64,000 nucleotides of DNA from contig JAFQNL010000019.1 of the NCBI GenBank assembly GCA_017395935.1, positions 124,001 through 188,000 on the forward strand, read 5' to 3'. A program made the position numbers and the translations under genes. Shown in pieces: positions 16,078 through 24,729 of the stretch. How positions within the stretch are numbered: position 1 is the first letter of the stretch; every line of letters begins with the position of its first letter. The DNA is from Oscillospiraceae bacterium. GTDB lineage: Bacteria; Bacillota; Clostridia; Oscillospirales; Oscillospiraceae. The notes beneath the pieces are model-generated. The model saw only the letters and a program-made list of their open reading frames with translations. It made no database searches and was not told the origin of the DNA.

Positions 16078-17826
16078 ATGGATCTATTTGACGTCTTATC
16101 GATGATTGGCGGTCTTGCCATGTTCCTATATGGTATGACTGTCATGGGAGAAGGTCTGGAACAGAGTGCCGGCAATAAGCTGAAGTCTATTCTGGAATCC
16201 CTGACCTCCAACCCTGTTAAAGGTTTCATCATGGGTCTGGTCGTGACTGCCGTCATCCAGTCCTCCTCCGCCACTACCGTCATGGTTGTCGGTTTCGTTA
16301 ACTCCGGCATCATGACCCTCCGTCAAGCCATCAATATTATTATGGGTGCCAACGTAGGTACGACTATTACCTCCTGGATCCTGAGTCTGGCGGGTATCGA
16401 GAGCGGCAATATCTTTATTAAGCTGCTCAAGCCCTCCTCCTTCACTCCTGTTCTCGGTCTGATTGGTGTTGTCTTCTATGTATTCATGAAGAACTCCAAG
16501 CGCCGTGATCTGGGCCAGATTCTGCTGGGCTTCCTTGTGCTTATGAGCGGTATGGACATTATGTCCGGTGCTGTAGCCGGCCTGAAAGATGTCCCTGAAT
16601 TTACCAATATCCTGCTCATGTTCCAGAACCCTGTGCTGGGTGTCCTTGCCGGCGCTCTGCTGACTGCCGCCGTTCAGTCCTCTTCTGCCTCTGTGGGTAT
16701 CCTTCAGGCATTGTCTGTCACCGGTGCTATTACCTTCGGCAGCGCAATTCCCATTGTTATGGGTCAGAATATCGGTACCACCGTTACTGCCATGATTTCC
16801 TCCATCGGAACCAACCGCAATGCCCGTCGTGCTGCACTGGTTCATCTGTATTTCAACGTGGTTGGTACTGTGATCTGTCTTGTCGGCTTTACTGCCATCA
16901 ACGCCGTTTTCCAGTTCGCATTCGTTGATCTTCCTATTGACCGTACCGGTATTGCAATCGTTCATACCGCGTTCAACCTGATTTGTACCGCCGTCATGCT
17001 GCCTCTGGCTGGTATGCTGGAGAAGCTGGCTTATATGACCGTTCCCAAGGAGCATACTCCTCAGGAGAAGTCTCTGCTGGACGAGCGTCTTATGGTCACT
17101 CCCTCTGTCGCTCTGGAACAGGCCAAGCGTGTCTCTGTTGAGATGGCTAAGCGCACTCAGGAGGCCTACTCCAAGGCTATGGGTCTGCTGACTGTCTGGT
17201 CGGAAGAGGATGCCGAGTTTATCCGTAAGGTTGAGGATGAAGTGGACGTCTTTGAAGACGCTCTGGGTACCTATCTGGTTAAGCTGTCTGCCAAGAACCT
17301 TTCTGCAGACGACAGCGTTGAACTGAATGTTCTGCTCCATACCTTCAGCGATATCGAGCGGATTAGCGACCATGCAAAGAGCATCCTTATGTCTGCTCAG
17401 AATCTGCACCAGAACGAGAAGCTCTTCTCTGCCGATGCCCAGCATGAGCTTGGCGTTGTCTCCGCAGCTGTGGTGGAAGTTCTGAATCTGGCTATTGAGG
17501 CATTTTCTCATCTGGATCTGGCTGCCGCCAGCCGTGTCGAGCCGCTGGAGCAGAACGTTGACCGTCTCTGCAACAAGATCCGTGAGCGCCATATCATGCG
17601 TCTTCGTGAGGGCAACTGCACGCAGCGTCAGGGCATGATCTTCACTGACATTCTCTCTGACCTGAGCCGTATCAGTGACCATTGCTCCAATATCGCTGTC
17701 AGCGCAATTGAGAATAACAAGGCTACCTTTGATACCCACCGTTATCTCAACGAGATCAAGACTTACGACGAAGACTTCCGCAGATACTATGAAGAGTACG
17801 CTGCAAAGTACACGCTCCAGAGCTGA
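16078..17826 (+). CDS. Na/Pi cotransporter family protein with C-terminal PhoU-like domain
   Basis: 582 residues. The N-terminal 320 residues hold two inverted copies of the Na/Pi-cotransporter repeat, each with the signature QSSSATTVMVVGFVNSG (residues about 61-77) or QSSSASVGILQALS (about 200-213), and with GANVGTT and GQNIGTT. Eight or so membrane helices are visible. Residues about 345-560 are helical and carry two PhoU-like halves, with DIERISDHA and DLSRISDHCSNIA as metal-binding repeats. It imports phosphate with sodium across the cytoplasmic membrane; the PhoU part probably regulates it. AAGGAG precedes the ATG at normal spacing, and TTTACA repeats stand upstream. Confidence 0.93.
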   Translation: MDLFDVLSMIGGLAMFLYGMTVMGEGLEQSAGNKLKSILESLTSNPVKGFIMGLVVTAVIQSSSATTVMVVGFVNSGIMTLRQAINIIMGANVGTTITSWILSLAGIESGNIFIKLLKPSSFTPVLGLIGVVFYVFMKNSKRRDLGQILLGFLVLMSGMDIMSGAVAGLKDVPEFTNILLMFQNPVLGVLAGALLTAAVQSSSASVGILQALSVTGAITFGSAIPIVMGQNIGTTVTAMISSIGTNRNARRAALVHLYFNVVGTVICLVGFTAINAVFQFAFVDLPIDRTGIAIVHTAFNLICTAVMLPLAGMLEKLAYMTVPKEHTPQEKSLLDERLMVTPSVALEQAKRVSVEMAKRTQEAYSKAMGLLTVWSEEDAEFIRKVEDEVDVFEDALGTYLVKLSAKNLSADDSVELNVLLHTFSDIERISDHAKSILMSAQNLHQNEKLFSADAQHELGVVSAAVVEVLNLAIEAFSHLDLAAASRVEPLEQNVDRLCNKIRERHIMRLREGNCTQRQGMIFTDILSDLSRISDHCSNIAVSAIENNKATFDTHRYLNEIKTYDEDFRRYYEEYAAKYTLQS

Positions 17827-17842
17827 GAAATCCATTTTAATG

Positions 17843-17876
17843 AGAGACCTCCCTCAATTGAGGGAGGTCTCTTTTT
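17843..17876 (+). terminator. Terminator of the Na/Pi cotransporter gene
   Basis: A 13-bp perfect stem (AGAGACCTCCCTC with GAGGGAGGTCTCT), AATT loop and TTTT tail. The stop codon of the convergent hydrolase lies inside it. Confidence 0.9.
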
Positions 17877-18693
17877 GTCTATCTATTTCCTTCAGCAGCT
17901 CAAGAATGATCTCATTTACGATCTGCGGACAATCTGTGTTGGCATTGTGCCCTGCACCCTGAATCCAGTGGACCGGAATACCGGACTGTTTTGCCCAGCG
18001 TCTGTTATAACTTTTGGCGGAGCCGGCCATATCCCGCTCACCGCAGATCAGCCTTGCCGGACAGGAAATCTCGAAAGAAAGATCTGACTCCATCGCCTCG
18101 GCCAGAATTCGCATTCCGTGGGCAGAGAGGGCACAGTATTCCTCTCGCTTATAGACGGAAGTAATCTCCCTCATAAGCTGTCTGCCGTATGCCGTCGTCG
18201 AGCATCCTTCGGCGGCCGCTTTCAGAAGAGCCTTCCAAGGATAGTAACGATAGACGGGATACATCCGCTTGAGCAGCCAGATCTCCGCCGCCGTTATATA
18301 TCTGCGCTGCAAGGGTGCTGAATCAATGGAAATAAAGCCCAGTGCACGATCGGGAAAGAGCTCGATCAGCATCTGAGAGACATAGCCGCCCATAGACTGG
18401 CCAATCAGAACCGGACGAGTCACATTTTCACGGGTCAGAATGGCCTCCAGCCAGCGTGCTTTATCGGCCAGAGTGAAGTGGAGAGAAAAGGGTCTTGATG
18501 CTCCGTGACCGGGAGCGTCCCAGACGAGAACGTTGAACTGATCGGCAAAGAAGGGCAGCTGCGGTTCGAAGAGTCGGTGGTCAGCGGTGAGACCGGGGAG
18601 AAAAACCAAGGTTAGCCGCCTGTCATCGAGGGAATTGGTCCAATAGCAGATTTCGCCCAGCGGAGTAGAAAATCGTTTCTCGGTCAGCTTCAT
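17854..18693 (-). CDS. Alpha/beta hydrolase
   Basis: 279 residues from ATG 18693, with GGAGG upstream. Motifs: LPGLTADHRLFEP for the oxyanion region, VLVWDAPGHGASRP, the nucleophile elbow GQSMGGYVS near residue 95, the acid region ICGERDMAGS and the catalytic His in IQGAGHNANTD. This is a standard alpha/beta-hydrolase fold of unknown substrate. Its start codon overlaps the stop of the upstream TetR gene (ATGA), so the regulator and the hydrolase form one translationally coupled unit. Confidence 0.87.
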   Translation of the reverse strand: MKLTEKRFSTPLGEICYWTNSLDDRRLTLVFLPGLTADHRLFEPQLPFFADQFNVLVWDAPGHGASRPFSLHFTLADKARWLEAILTRENVTRPVLIGQSMGGYVSQMLIELFPDRALGFISIDSAPLQRRYITAAEIWLLKRMYPVYRYYPWKALLKAAAEGCSTTAYGRQLMREITSVYKREEYCALSAHGMRILAEAMESDLSFEISCPARLICGERDMAGSAKSYNRRWAKQSGIPVHWIQGAGHNANTDCPQIVNEIILELLKEIDRQKETSLN

Positions 18694-19304
18694 GTGTCTG
18701 TCCTCCCATATGCTTTTTTCCAAAAGCAGATCATTGCGTCATACTCCCGCTCCATTCTGTCAGGATCAATCCTGCCCTGACGATAGGCGTCTAGCAAATA
18801 TCCGTCAGAGGCAAAGATCAATTGTTGATAGATTTCTTCCATTGACAGGTCCGCACGGATGCAGGCAGGGTCCAGATGAGCGAGAATGGCCTGATAGCTG
18901 GTGAGCTTGGACTGGAGAAAACGCCCTTGGATCCGTTGCGCGACCTCGGGGGATTTTTCGTAGTAGGCCATGAGGATGAACAGCGAGATGTAGGGATACT
19001 GCCGCATCAGCGCGCATTTTCCCTTCAGACTCCTGCGCAGCATTTCAAAAAGATCACGACTATCCCAGACCTGATGCTCCAAAATGGCCTCGGAAGTGCG
19101 CTGCATGGCATGATCCCAGAGATACTGAAAGAGCTCGGCTTTGTTTTGAAAATAGTGAAAGAGCAGGGATTTAGAGATCCTTGCCTCACCGGCGATCTCC
19201 GACATGGAGGCCTTGTCGTAGCTGCTGGAAGCAAAGCTCTTGTAGGCAGCGTTCAGAATTTGTTCTTGTCGCTTTGCCGGGAGCAGAAAAAATCTCTCGT
19301 TCAT
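18690..19304 (-). CDS. TetR/AcrR-family transcriptional regulator
   Basis: 204 residues. The TetR DNA-binding domain fills residues 10-60, with the helix-turn-helix ARISKSLLFHYFQNKAELF. The C-terminal ligand domain contains YEKSPEVAQRI and an aromatic C-terminus. It probably represses its own operon, which includes the overlapping alpha/beta hydrolase; the ligand is unknown. A GGAGG-type site precedes the ATG. Confidence 0.88.
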   Translation of the reverse strand: MNERFFLLPAKRQEQILNAAYKSFASSSYDKASMSEIAGEARISKSLLFHYFQNKAELFQYLWDHAMQRTSEAILEHQVWDSRDLFEMLRRSLKGKCALMRQYPYISLFILMAYYEKSPEVAQRIQGRFLQSKLTSYQAILAHLDPACIRADLSMEEIYQQLIFASDGYLLDAYRQGRIDPDRMEREYDAMICFWKKAYGRTDT

Positions 19305-19381
19305 ATTCCACCTCCATTGAACAGTTCGGCCGGTAAGGTGATTATACGTCCATTGACCGATAGGTGGAAGGGGGTAGGCAG

Positions 19382-19412
19382 GAAAAAGCGGACAGAAGTA
19401 AATCTGTCCGCT
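19382..19412 (-). terminator. Terminator of rodA
   Basis: A 9-bp stem (AGCGGACAG with CTGTCCGCT) followed on the minus strand by TTTTT, 25 bases after the stop codon of the rodA-like gene. Confidence 0.8.
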
Positions 19413-19436
19413 GAGAGAAAGAGAATAGAACAGCGT

Positions 19437-20615
19437 TCATTCCGTCCAATCGTCTGCCGAGGTGCCTTTCAGCCAGCTTGGCAAGCTGCGCTGCTTGATT
19501 CCGGAAAGGATGCCCATGGCTGCGTAAGCAGTGACCAGAGAGGAACCGCCGTAACTGACAAAGGGGAGCGTCAAGCCGATGACAGGGAGGACAAACAGAC
19601 ACATACCGATATTGAGGATGATCTGGAAGAGGAACATTCCGGTGAATCCCATGGCAATGTAGCCGTAAAGGGGAGAACTGGCATCCAGGGCGATAAAGAG
19701 ACAGCGGAGAATCAGCGCTGTCAGTAACAGAAGCAGAATGGCAGCTCCGATCAGACCAAGCTCTTCACAACAGACGGAGAAGATGAAGTCAGTATGCCGG
19801 GCGGGCAGTGCGCTTTTATAGGTGGCCTGAGTTAGGTTGCCCTGCAGATAGCCCATCCCCTCCAGCTTGCCCGACTGGATAGCCAGCAGAGAGCGGGTCT
19901 GCTGGAACCCTCTGTAGGTAGGATCCAGATCGTGATTGAAGCAGACCAGGATACGCATCTTCCAGTAGTTGTTCTCCGGCAGCATCATCCAGAGCGCCGA
20001 GCCGCCCAGCAGAGCAAGTGCCAGACCCAACAGGAACCAATAATACTTCAACCCGGCTGCCCAGAGCATCACTACTGCAATGATCAGATAGACGAGGGCA
20101 GAACCGGCGTCACTGGAAGTGAGGTATAGCAAGAAAACAAAGAAGCCGGTGTGCAGACATAACGAGAGAACAGAAAGAGTGTGATTGAGATCATGCTCCC
20201 GCTGAAGATAAACCAGCTGTTTGCCAAAAAGAAGGGTAAAGGTGATTTTGACGATTTCTGAAGGCTGCACTGAAAAGAGCTTCAGATCGATCCAGCTTCG
20301 GTTGCCGCCGACCTCGTGACCGATGCCGGGAATGGCCAGAAGTACAATGAGCAGGGCGCTTACAGCAAAGATCCAGGGCCATTTGGATAAAACCAGATCA
20401 AGATCCAACTGGGAGAAGAGAAAGAAAATAAGAACGCCAAGGACCATAGCGACCAGCTGCTTGTACGGAGAGGCGTGGAGAGTGGCGTCATAGCGGGTGG
20501 CCGAGTAAATCAGTGCGATCCCATAGAGATTGACCGACAGACAGAGCAGCAGTAAAATATGGTCGGCCTGAGACAATGCGTCCCGGATAAAGTCCCGAAT
20601 AGAAGACAACCTCAT
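19437..20615 (-). CDS. rodA: FtsW/RodA/SpoVE-family peptidoglycan glycosyltransferase, RodA-like
   Basis: 392 residues from ATG 20615, directly behind AGGAGGAGGTG. About ten membrane helices are visible. SEDS hallmarks are present: GGNRSWIDLKLFSVQPSEIVK near residue 107, the catalytic-loop region ARHTDFIFSVCCEELGLIG near 275 and the C-terminal GLTLPFVSYGGSSL near 350. SEDS proteins polymerise lipid II into glycan strands with a partner class B PBP. RodA is favoured over FtsW by the HDLDPTYRGFQQTRSLLAIQSG segment, but no mreBCD or pbp genes are adjacent, so the distinction from SpoVE is not certain. Confidence 0.87.
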   Translation of the reverse strand: MRLSSIRDFIRDALSQADHILLLLCLSVNLYGIALIYSATRYDATLHASPYKQLVAMVLGVLIFFLFSQLDLDLVLSKWPWIFAVSALLIVLLAIPGIGHEVGGNRSWIDLKLFSVQPSEIVKITFTLLFGKQLVYLQREHDLNHTLSVLSLCLHTGFFVFLLYLTSSDAGSALVYLIIAVVMLWAAGLKYYWFLLGLALALLGGSALWMMLPENNYWKMRILVCFNHDLDPTYRGFQQTRSLLAIQSGKLEGMGYLQGNLTQATYKSALPARHTDFIFSVCCEELGLIGAAILLLLLTALILRCLFIALDASSPLYGYIAMGFTGMFLFQIILNIGMCLFVLPVIGLTLPFVSYGGSSLVTAYAAMGILSGIKQRSLPSWLKGTSADDWTE

Positions 20616-20766
20616 CACCTCCTCCTGAAAAAGCTGGACTCATTATAGCAGTCTGCCTTCAGAAAAACAAGGGAGAAGGGGAGAGACGGGGAAAGATCGG
20701 CCGGAGGCTTGCGAAAAGACACAAATACTGATATACTGATTCAGCATATACGAAGGAGGGAGCATC

Positions 20767-21195
20767 ATGACCTATATCACCAACAGTCCGGCGGAAACGG
20801 AAGCGCTGGCAGAGCAGGTGAGCGAGCGTCTGCTGCCCGGCTCCGTGCTGATCTATACCGGCGATCTGGGTGCTGGAAAGACTGCCTTTACCCGAGGCCT
20901 TGCCCGTGGACTGGGAATTACCGAGCGGGTCACCTCTCCCACTTTTACAATCGTGGACGAGCATTTGGGAGGCCGGCTTCCTCTGTTTCACTTTGACCTT
21001 TACCGGCTCTCTTCTTCAGACGATCTCTATGATATCGGCTGGGAGGACTATGAATTCCGCGGCGGTGTCTGCGCTGTGGAATGGAGTGAGATCGCCGACG
21101 ATCTCTGGTCAGGCGAGGAGATTCGGGTGGATATCCGCCGGGGAGAAAAGGAACAGCAGCGAGTAATCACCATTACGGGGGTGGAAGGACTATGA
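20767..21195 (+). CDS. tsaE: tRNA threonylcarbamoyladenosine biosynthesis ATPase TsaE
   Basis: 142 residues, the usual size. The Walker A motif GDLGAGKTAF lies near residue 33, the switch region TSPTFTIVDEH near 58, HFDLYRL near 76 and VEWSEI near 105. TsaE is the ATPase of the TsaB-TsaD-TsaE complex that makes t6A at position 37 of ANN-decoding tRNAs. GGAGG precedes the ATG. The stop overlaps the tsaB start (ATGA). Confidence 0.94.
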   Translation: MTYITNSPAETEALAEQVSERLLPGSVLIYTGDLGAGKTAFTRGLARGLGITERVTSPTFTIVDEHLGGRLPLFHFDLYRLSSSDDLYDIGWEDYEFRGGVCAVEWSEIADDLWSGEEIRVDIRRGEKEQQRVITITGVEGL

Positions 21196-21902
21196 AGATA
21201 TTAGCGATTGAGACCAGCGCCAAAGCTGCCTCTGTCTGTCTCTGTGAGGACGAGTTTCTCATTGCCCAGAGCTATCAGAACAGTGGCCTGACTCATAGCC
21301 AGACTATCCTTCCCATGTGTACCGCCCTCCTGGACGGCTGCGGCGTCAAGATGTCGGATGTGGACCTGATCGCTTGTGCTGCCGGTCCCGGCAGCTTTAC
21401 AGGTCTTCGAATTGGCCTGTCTACTGCAAAGGGCCTTGCATGGAGTCTGGAAAAGCCCTGCTGCGGCGTTTCCACGCTGGAGGCCATGGCATGGCAGGCT
21501 GCCCATATTCCCGGCCCGATTATCTGCGCCATGGATGCCCGGCGTAATCAGGTCTATAATGCCTGCTTTTCTTCTGACGGTGAATCACTGACCCGACTGA
21601 CCGAAGACCGGGCCATTGCCCTTTCTGACCTGTTTGAAGAAATTACGGAAAAAAAGGGGCATATCGTTGTTGGAGACGGCGCCGAGTTGTGTTATAATTA
21701 CGGAAGAAAATTGGGTGCCGAGCTGAAGCTTGCTCCGCCGCATTTCCGGTTTCAGTCTGCCTGGGGTGTTGCCCGCGCGGCTCTTGTTCAGGCAAAGACT
21801 GGAGCTATTACTGATGCTGAGGGCCTAAATGCCAACTATATCCGCCTCTCTCAGGCGGAGCGGGAACGTATGGAACGGATCCATAAGATGAAAGGAGAAT
21901 AA
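21192..21902 (+). CDS. tsaB: tRNA threonylcarbamoyladenosine biosynthesis protein TsaB
   Basis: 236 residues. The N-terminus ILAIETSAKAASVCL and the block AAGPGSFTGLRIGLSTAKG near residue 65 are diagnostic of TsaB, an actin-fold paralogue of TsaD that scaffolds the t6A complex. It overlaps tsaE by four bases. In many Firmicutes rimI and tsaD follow; here upp follows three bases after the stop. Confidence 0.94.
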   Translation: MKILAIETSAKAASVCLCEDEFLIAQSYQNSGLTHSQTILPMCTALLDGCGVKMSDVDLIACAAGPGSFTGLRIGLSTAKGLAWSLEKPCCGVSTLEAMAWQAAHIPGPIICAMDARRNQVYNACFSSDGESLTRLTEDRAIALSDLFEEITEKKGHIVVGDGAELCYNYGRKLGAELKLAPPHFRFQSAWGVARAALVQAKTGAITDAEGLNANYIRLSQAERERMERIHKMKGE

Positions 21903-21905
21903 ATC

Positions 21906-22538
21906 ATGTCTAATCGCGTGCATATTTTTGACCATCCCCTGATCCACCATAAACTGTCCATCCTCCGGGACAAGAAGACCGGTACCCGTGAGTTCCGTGA
22001 CCTGGTCAGCGAGATCGCCGCACTTATGTGCTATGATGCGACCCGGGATATGCCCACCCGTGATGTGGATGTTGAGACTCCCATTGGGATCGCACACTGC
22101 AAGACTCTGGCCGGTAAGAAGGTCGCTATTGTCCCCATTCTCCGCGCCGGTCTGGGCATGGTAGACGGAATGCTGTCTATGCTGCCTTCTGCCAAGGTTG
22201 GCCATATTGGCCTCTATCGTGATCCTGAGACGCTGGATCCTGTGGAATATTACTGCAAGCTGCCCACCGACATCTCCGAGCGTGAGGTCATCGTTGTCGA
22301 TCCCATGCTGGCTACCGGCGGCTCCGCCAGCGCTGCTGTCCAGTTTATGAAGGGCTATGGCTGCCGGAATATCAAGATGATGAACATTCTGGCCGCTCCC
22401 GAAGGCATTGAGCGTATGCAGCATGATCATCCTGACGTGGATATCTATGTTGCAGCGGTAGATGAAAAGCTCAACGATCACGGCTATATTGTCCCCGGTC
22501 TGGGTGACGCGGGCGACCGTATTTTTGGTACCAAGTAA
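21906..22538 (+). CDS. upp: Uracil phosphoribosyltransferase
   Basis: 210 residues. The enzyme makes UMP from uracil and PRPP in pyrimidine salvage. Seen are [22 protein letters not shown] at the N-terminus, the [14 protein letters not shown] segment near residue 78, the PRPP-binding [12 protein letters not shown] near 130 and the uracil-binding [13 protein letters not shown] at the C-terminus. AAAGGAG precedes the ATG inside the end of tsaB, so it belongs to the tsaE-tsaB transcript. A terminator closes the operon. Confidence 0.96.
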   Translation: MSNRVHIFDHPLIHHKLSILRDKKTGTREFRDLVSEIAALMCYDATRDMPTRDVDVETPIGIAHCKTLAGKKVAIVPILRAGLGMVDGMLSMLPSAKVGHIGLYRDPETLDPVEYYCKLPTDISEREVIVVDPMLATGGSASAAVQFMKGYGCRNIKMMNILAAPEGIERMQHDHPDVDIYVAAVDEKLNDHGYIVPGLGDAGDRIFGTK

Positions 22539-22554
22539 ATCTCATTACCATGAT

Positions 22555-22584
22555 AAGGCAGAGCGGTCTCCGCTCTGCCTTCCT
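22555..22584 (+). terminator. Terminator of the tsaE-tsaB-upp operon
   Basis: An 11-bp perfect stem (AAGGCAGAGCG with CGCTCTGCCTT) with a short T-rich tail, 17 bases after the upp stop. Confidence 0.8.
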
Positions 22585-22617
22585 TTATAGCTTGTTTCAA
22601 ATAATTCTAGAAAAGAC

Positions 22618-22647
22618 TTGTGTCTGTTTATGCTGAGATGATATAAT
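22618..22647 (+). promoter_or_regulatory. Sigma-A promoter of the C39-type peptidase gene
   Basis: TTGTGT (22618-22623) and a perfect TATAAT (22642-22647) are 18 bases apart, about 68 bases before the start codon. Confidence 0.55.
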
Positions 22648-22714
22648 AAAGTGCTAAAAACTGTAGAGACGTGACTATCTGCGTCGAAACAGAGAGCGGA
22701 GAAGGTGTACATAC

Positions 22715-23686
22715 ATGGATAATCGACACTCGGCCAGAACTAATGAACGGATCAAGCCCCGTACCGACCTGGAACTGATCATGGTTACGGTGGCTGTGGT
22801 TGCTGTCTTTTTTATGAGCCTTGGCCGTATTGCCGCCATTGCGGCGTTTTTTGACGGCGACGAGGAGGAGCAGATGACCACCGTCGTCACCAAGGGAGAT
22901 GAAGAGCAGGAGGAAGAAGGCGCCGAAGAGGCAGAGGGAGAAGCTGCTCAGAACCATAAGCTGGATTATGACCTCACTCAGTACGCTTCCGACGAGGGAG
23001 CTGCCGGCAAACTCTATTCCTATTTGGACACCTATCCGGAGGCTGCCTATATTCTTCGTAATCTGGATCTCTATCCCCAGCAAATGCTGGAGTTTGTTGC
23101 CCGCTTCCCGGAGGCCATGGGCTTCGCTGCTTCCTATCTGGATTTTGACCGGATGAATTATCAGCCCGAGCTGGATCTGAGTGGTGAAGTTACGCGGGGA
23201 GAAATGCCCTATCTGCTCCAGTGGGATTCCCGGTGGGGCTATTTGGAGTATGGCGATGGTATGATTGGATATTCCGGTTGTGGCCCTACCTGCCTGTCTA
23301 TGGTAGCCATGTATTACTATGGCTGGGATAATAACGATCCTATTGCGGTAGCAAGATATGCTGATGAGAATGACTATTACGTTTCCGGTTCCGGCTCTTC
23401 CTGGACGTTGATGAGTAAGGGCTGTAAGGACTTTGATCTGATTGCCAAAGAGATTATTCTGGACGAAAACGCTATGGTCAAGGCTCTGGAAGCCAGCAAG
23501 CCGATTATCTGTGCCATGGGTCCCGGCGTATTTACTGACAACGGTCACTATATCGTGCTTACCGGCTATGTGGACGGCGCCTTTACGATTCACGACCCCA
23601 ACAGTCCTGCCAATACAGCGCGTACATGGACCTATAATGAAATTAAGGATCAAATCCGCAACATCTGGAGCTTTGCTCCGGTGTGA
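22715..23686 (+). CDS. Membrane-anchored C39-family (Peptidase_C39_2-like) cysteine protease
   Basis: 323 residues. One membrane helix (LIMVTVAVVAVFFMSLG, residues about 22-40) is followed by an acidic linker (DEEEQ to EEAEGEAAQ) and an extracellular part. The C-terminal half is a papain-like C39_2 domain: the opening MPYLLQWDSRWGYLEYGDG, the catalytic Cys in YSGCGPTCLSM near residue 189, the His in TDNGHYIVLTGY near 278 and the DPNSP acid/amide after it. Such proteins are peptidases or pseudo-peptidases anchored outside the cell. No bacteriocin, ABC exporter or lasso genes lie nearby, so a leader-peptidase role has no support; cell-wall or peptide processing is possible. Confidence 0.85.
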   Translation: MDNRHSARTNERIKPRTDLELIMVTVAVVAVFFMSLGRIAAIAAFFDGDEEEQMTTVVTKGDEEQEEEGAEEAEGEAAQNHKLDYDLTQYASDEGAAGKLYSYLDTYPEAAYILRNLDLYPQQMLEFVARFPEAMGFAASYLDFDRMNYQPELDLSGEVTRGEMPYLLQWDSRWGYLEYGDGMIGYSGCGPTCLSMVAMYYYGWDNNDPIAVARYADENDYYVSGSGSSWTLMSKGCKDFDLIAKEIILDENAMVKALEASKPIICAMGPGVFTDNGHYIVLTGYVDGAFTIHDPNSPANTARTWTYNEIKDQIRNIWSFAPV

Positions 23687-23712
23687 TCGGACTTGAACTG
23701 AATGTGCGTTAA

Positions 23713-23766
23713 AACTACGGCACTCCGTACCCGCTTCAGGGATAAGGAGTGCCGTAGTTGATTTTT
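23713..23766 (+). terminator. Terminator of the C39-type peptidase gene
   Basis: A 14-bp perfect stem (23713-23726 with 23746-23759), 19-base loop and the tail GATTTTT. Confidence 0.85.
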
Positions 23767-23849
23767 GCCCAGCCACCAGTGCGCAGACGGAAGCAGGTTT
23801 GAAGACGCGAGAATCTACATGGAAAATAGCGCCTTATACTTGTCTTGAT

Positions 23850-23881
23850 CATAAAAATCTGCCGCCTATAGAAGGCGGCAG
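23850..23881 (-). terminator. Terminator of the LUD-domain gene
   Basis: CTGCCGCCT (23859-23867) pairs with AGGCGGCAG (23873-23881); on the minus strand ATTTTTA follows. It lies 65 bases beyond the stop of the LUD gene. The DNA from 23767 to 23946 holds nothing else I can support. Confidence 0.8.
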
Positions 23882-23946
23882 GAGATAATGTATTGCTCAA
23901 AGTGCGCGCGACCGCGCTCTTTTTCGCCGTTTTCGGCAGATAAGAC

Positions 23947-24582
23947 TCAGTAGCCCAGCTCCTCACCCACCAGAATGACATGAATCCGGTTGGGAGTACG
24001 GCTGCGGCGGGTGATCATAATCTGAGCGCAGACAGAATCTACATGCTGGCAATCCACGCAGCGGCCCACAGAGGTGCAGGGAGTGCTATTGCCAAAACGG
24101 ACATTATTGACCACGGCGGCGGTGTTCCGTGCCCGCTTAATGGCAGAGTCCAGATCGGGGGCGACCTTGTTCATGCCGGCCACAATGACGACTTTCTCGG
24201 GGCCGAAGGCCAGTGCGGCAATCCGGTTGCACTTGCCGTCGATATTGACCAGCATACCGTCCAGTGTGATGGCGTTGGTAGACATGAAATAGGTATCGCA
24301 GAAGAGAATCTGGCGATAAGTCTCCTTGGTGATTTCAGGATCGGAGGAGCCATTGCGGTCCAGAGCGACACAGCCCGACTCTTTAATGACGTCAAAGAGG
24401 CCGATCTCAGTCAGAGAGGCGCTGCCGCCCCAGGAAACAGAGGTGCCGGGCACCAGATAGCGTTTTGCCGCTTCCAGGGCCTCAGCAGCACTGGCGCAAT
24501 ATTCGCCGGTCATATTCCGTTTTTCGAGACCATTGATCACAGTCTGAGCGGTAATGGCCCAAGTCTTCTTTACATTTGACAT
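23947..24582 (-). CDS. Lactate utilization (LUD) domain protein
   Basis: 211 residues from ATG 24582, behind AAAGGAAGG. The LUD-fold pattern is clear: GTSVSWGGSASLTEIGL near residue 63, FMSTNAITLDGMLVNIDG near 110 and FGPEKVVIVAGMNKV near 138. A Cys-rich end (TPCTSVGRCVDCQHVDSVC) with IHVILVGEELGY follows, as in the DUF1121/LUD subgroup of Clostridia. LutC-type LUD proteins act in L-lactate oxidation together with LutA/LutB, which are not present here, so a lactate role is inferred by family name only. It is monocistronic. Confidence 0.87.
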   Translation of the reverse strand: MSNVKKTWAITAQTVINGLEKRNMTGEYCASAAEALEAAKRYLVPGTSVSWGGSASLTEIGLFDVIKESGCVALDRNGSSDPEITKETYRQILFCDTYFMSTNAITLDGMLVNIDGKCNRIAALAFGPEKVVIVAGMNKVAPDLDSAIKRARNTAAVVNNVRFGNSTPCTSVGRCVDCQHVDSVCAQIMITRRSRTPNRIHVILVGEELGY

Positions 24583-24691
24583 AGTTATCCTTCCTTTCCG
24601 GGATAGCGTACATAGGGTTCTGATATGACTATTATAAGAAACAATGGGCCAAATTTCAATCACTATAGTTAATCGTCCTAACCCTTTCCTG

Positions 24692-24720
24692 AAAAGCGGC
24701 TGCTTAGCGGTCAGCAGCCG
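24692..24720 (-). terminator. Terminator of the DtxR/MntR gene
   Basis: CGGCTGCT (24697-24704) pairs with AGCAGCCG (24713-24720); the minus strand continues CTTTTC. It begins ten bases after the stop codon. Confidence 0.7.
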
Positions 24721-24729
24721 GGAGAGGAC

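Noticed and set aside
16126..17835. A 569-codon open frame on the minus strand opposite the Na/Pi cotransporter
   Set aside because: The plus strand carries the QSSSATT and SDH repeat motifs of the transporter; the reverse frame is a codon-usage artefact.
23270..23686. C39 peptidase as bacteriocin leader peptidase
   Set aside because: It is fused to a membrane anchor and not to an ABC transporter, and no double-glycine precursor or exporter is adjacent.
23736..23981. An 81-codon minus-strand frame between the C39 gene and the LUD gene
   Set aside because: It starts inside the 3' end of the LUD gene and runs through the LUD terminator, and it has no recognisable motif.
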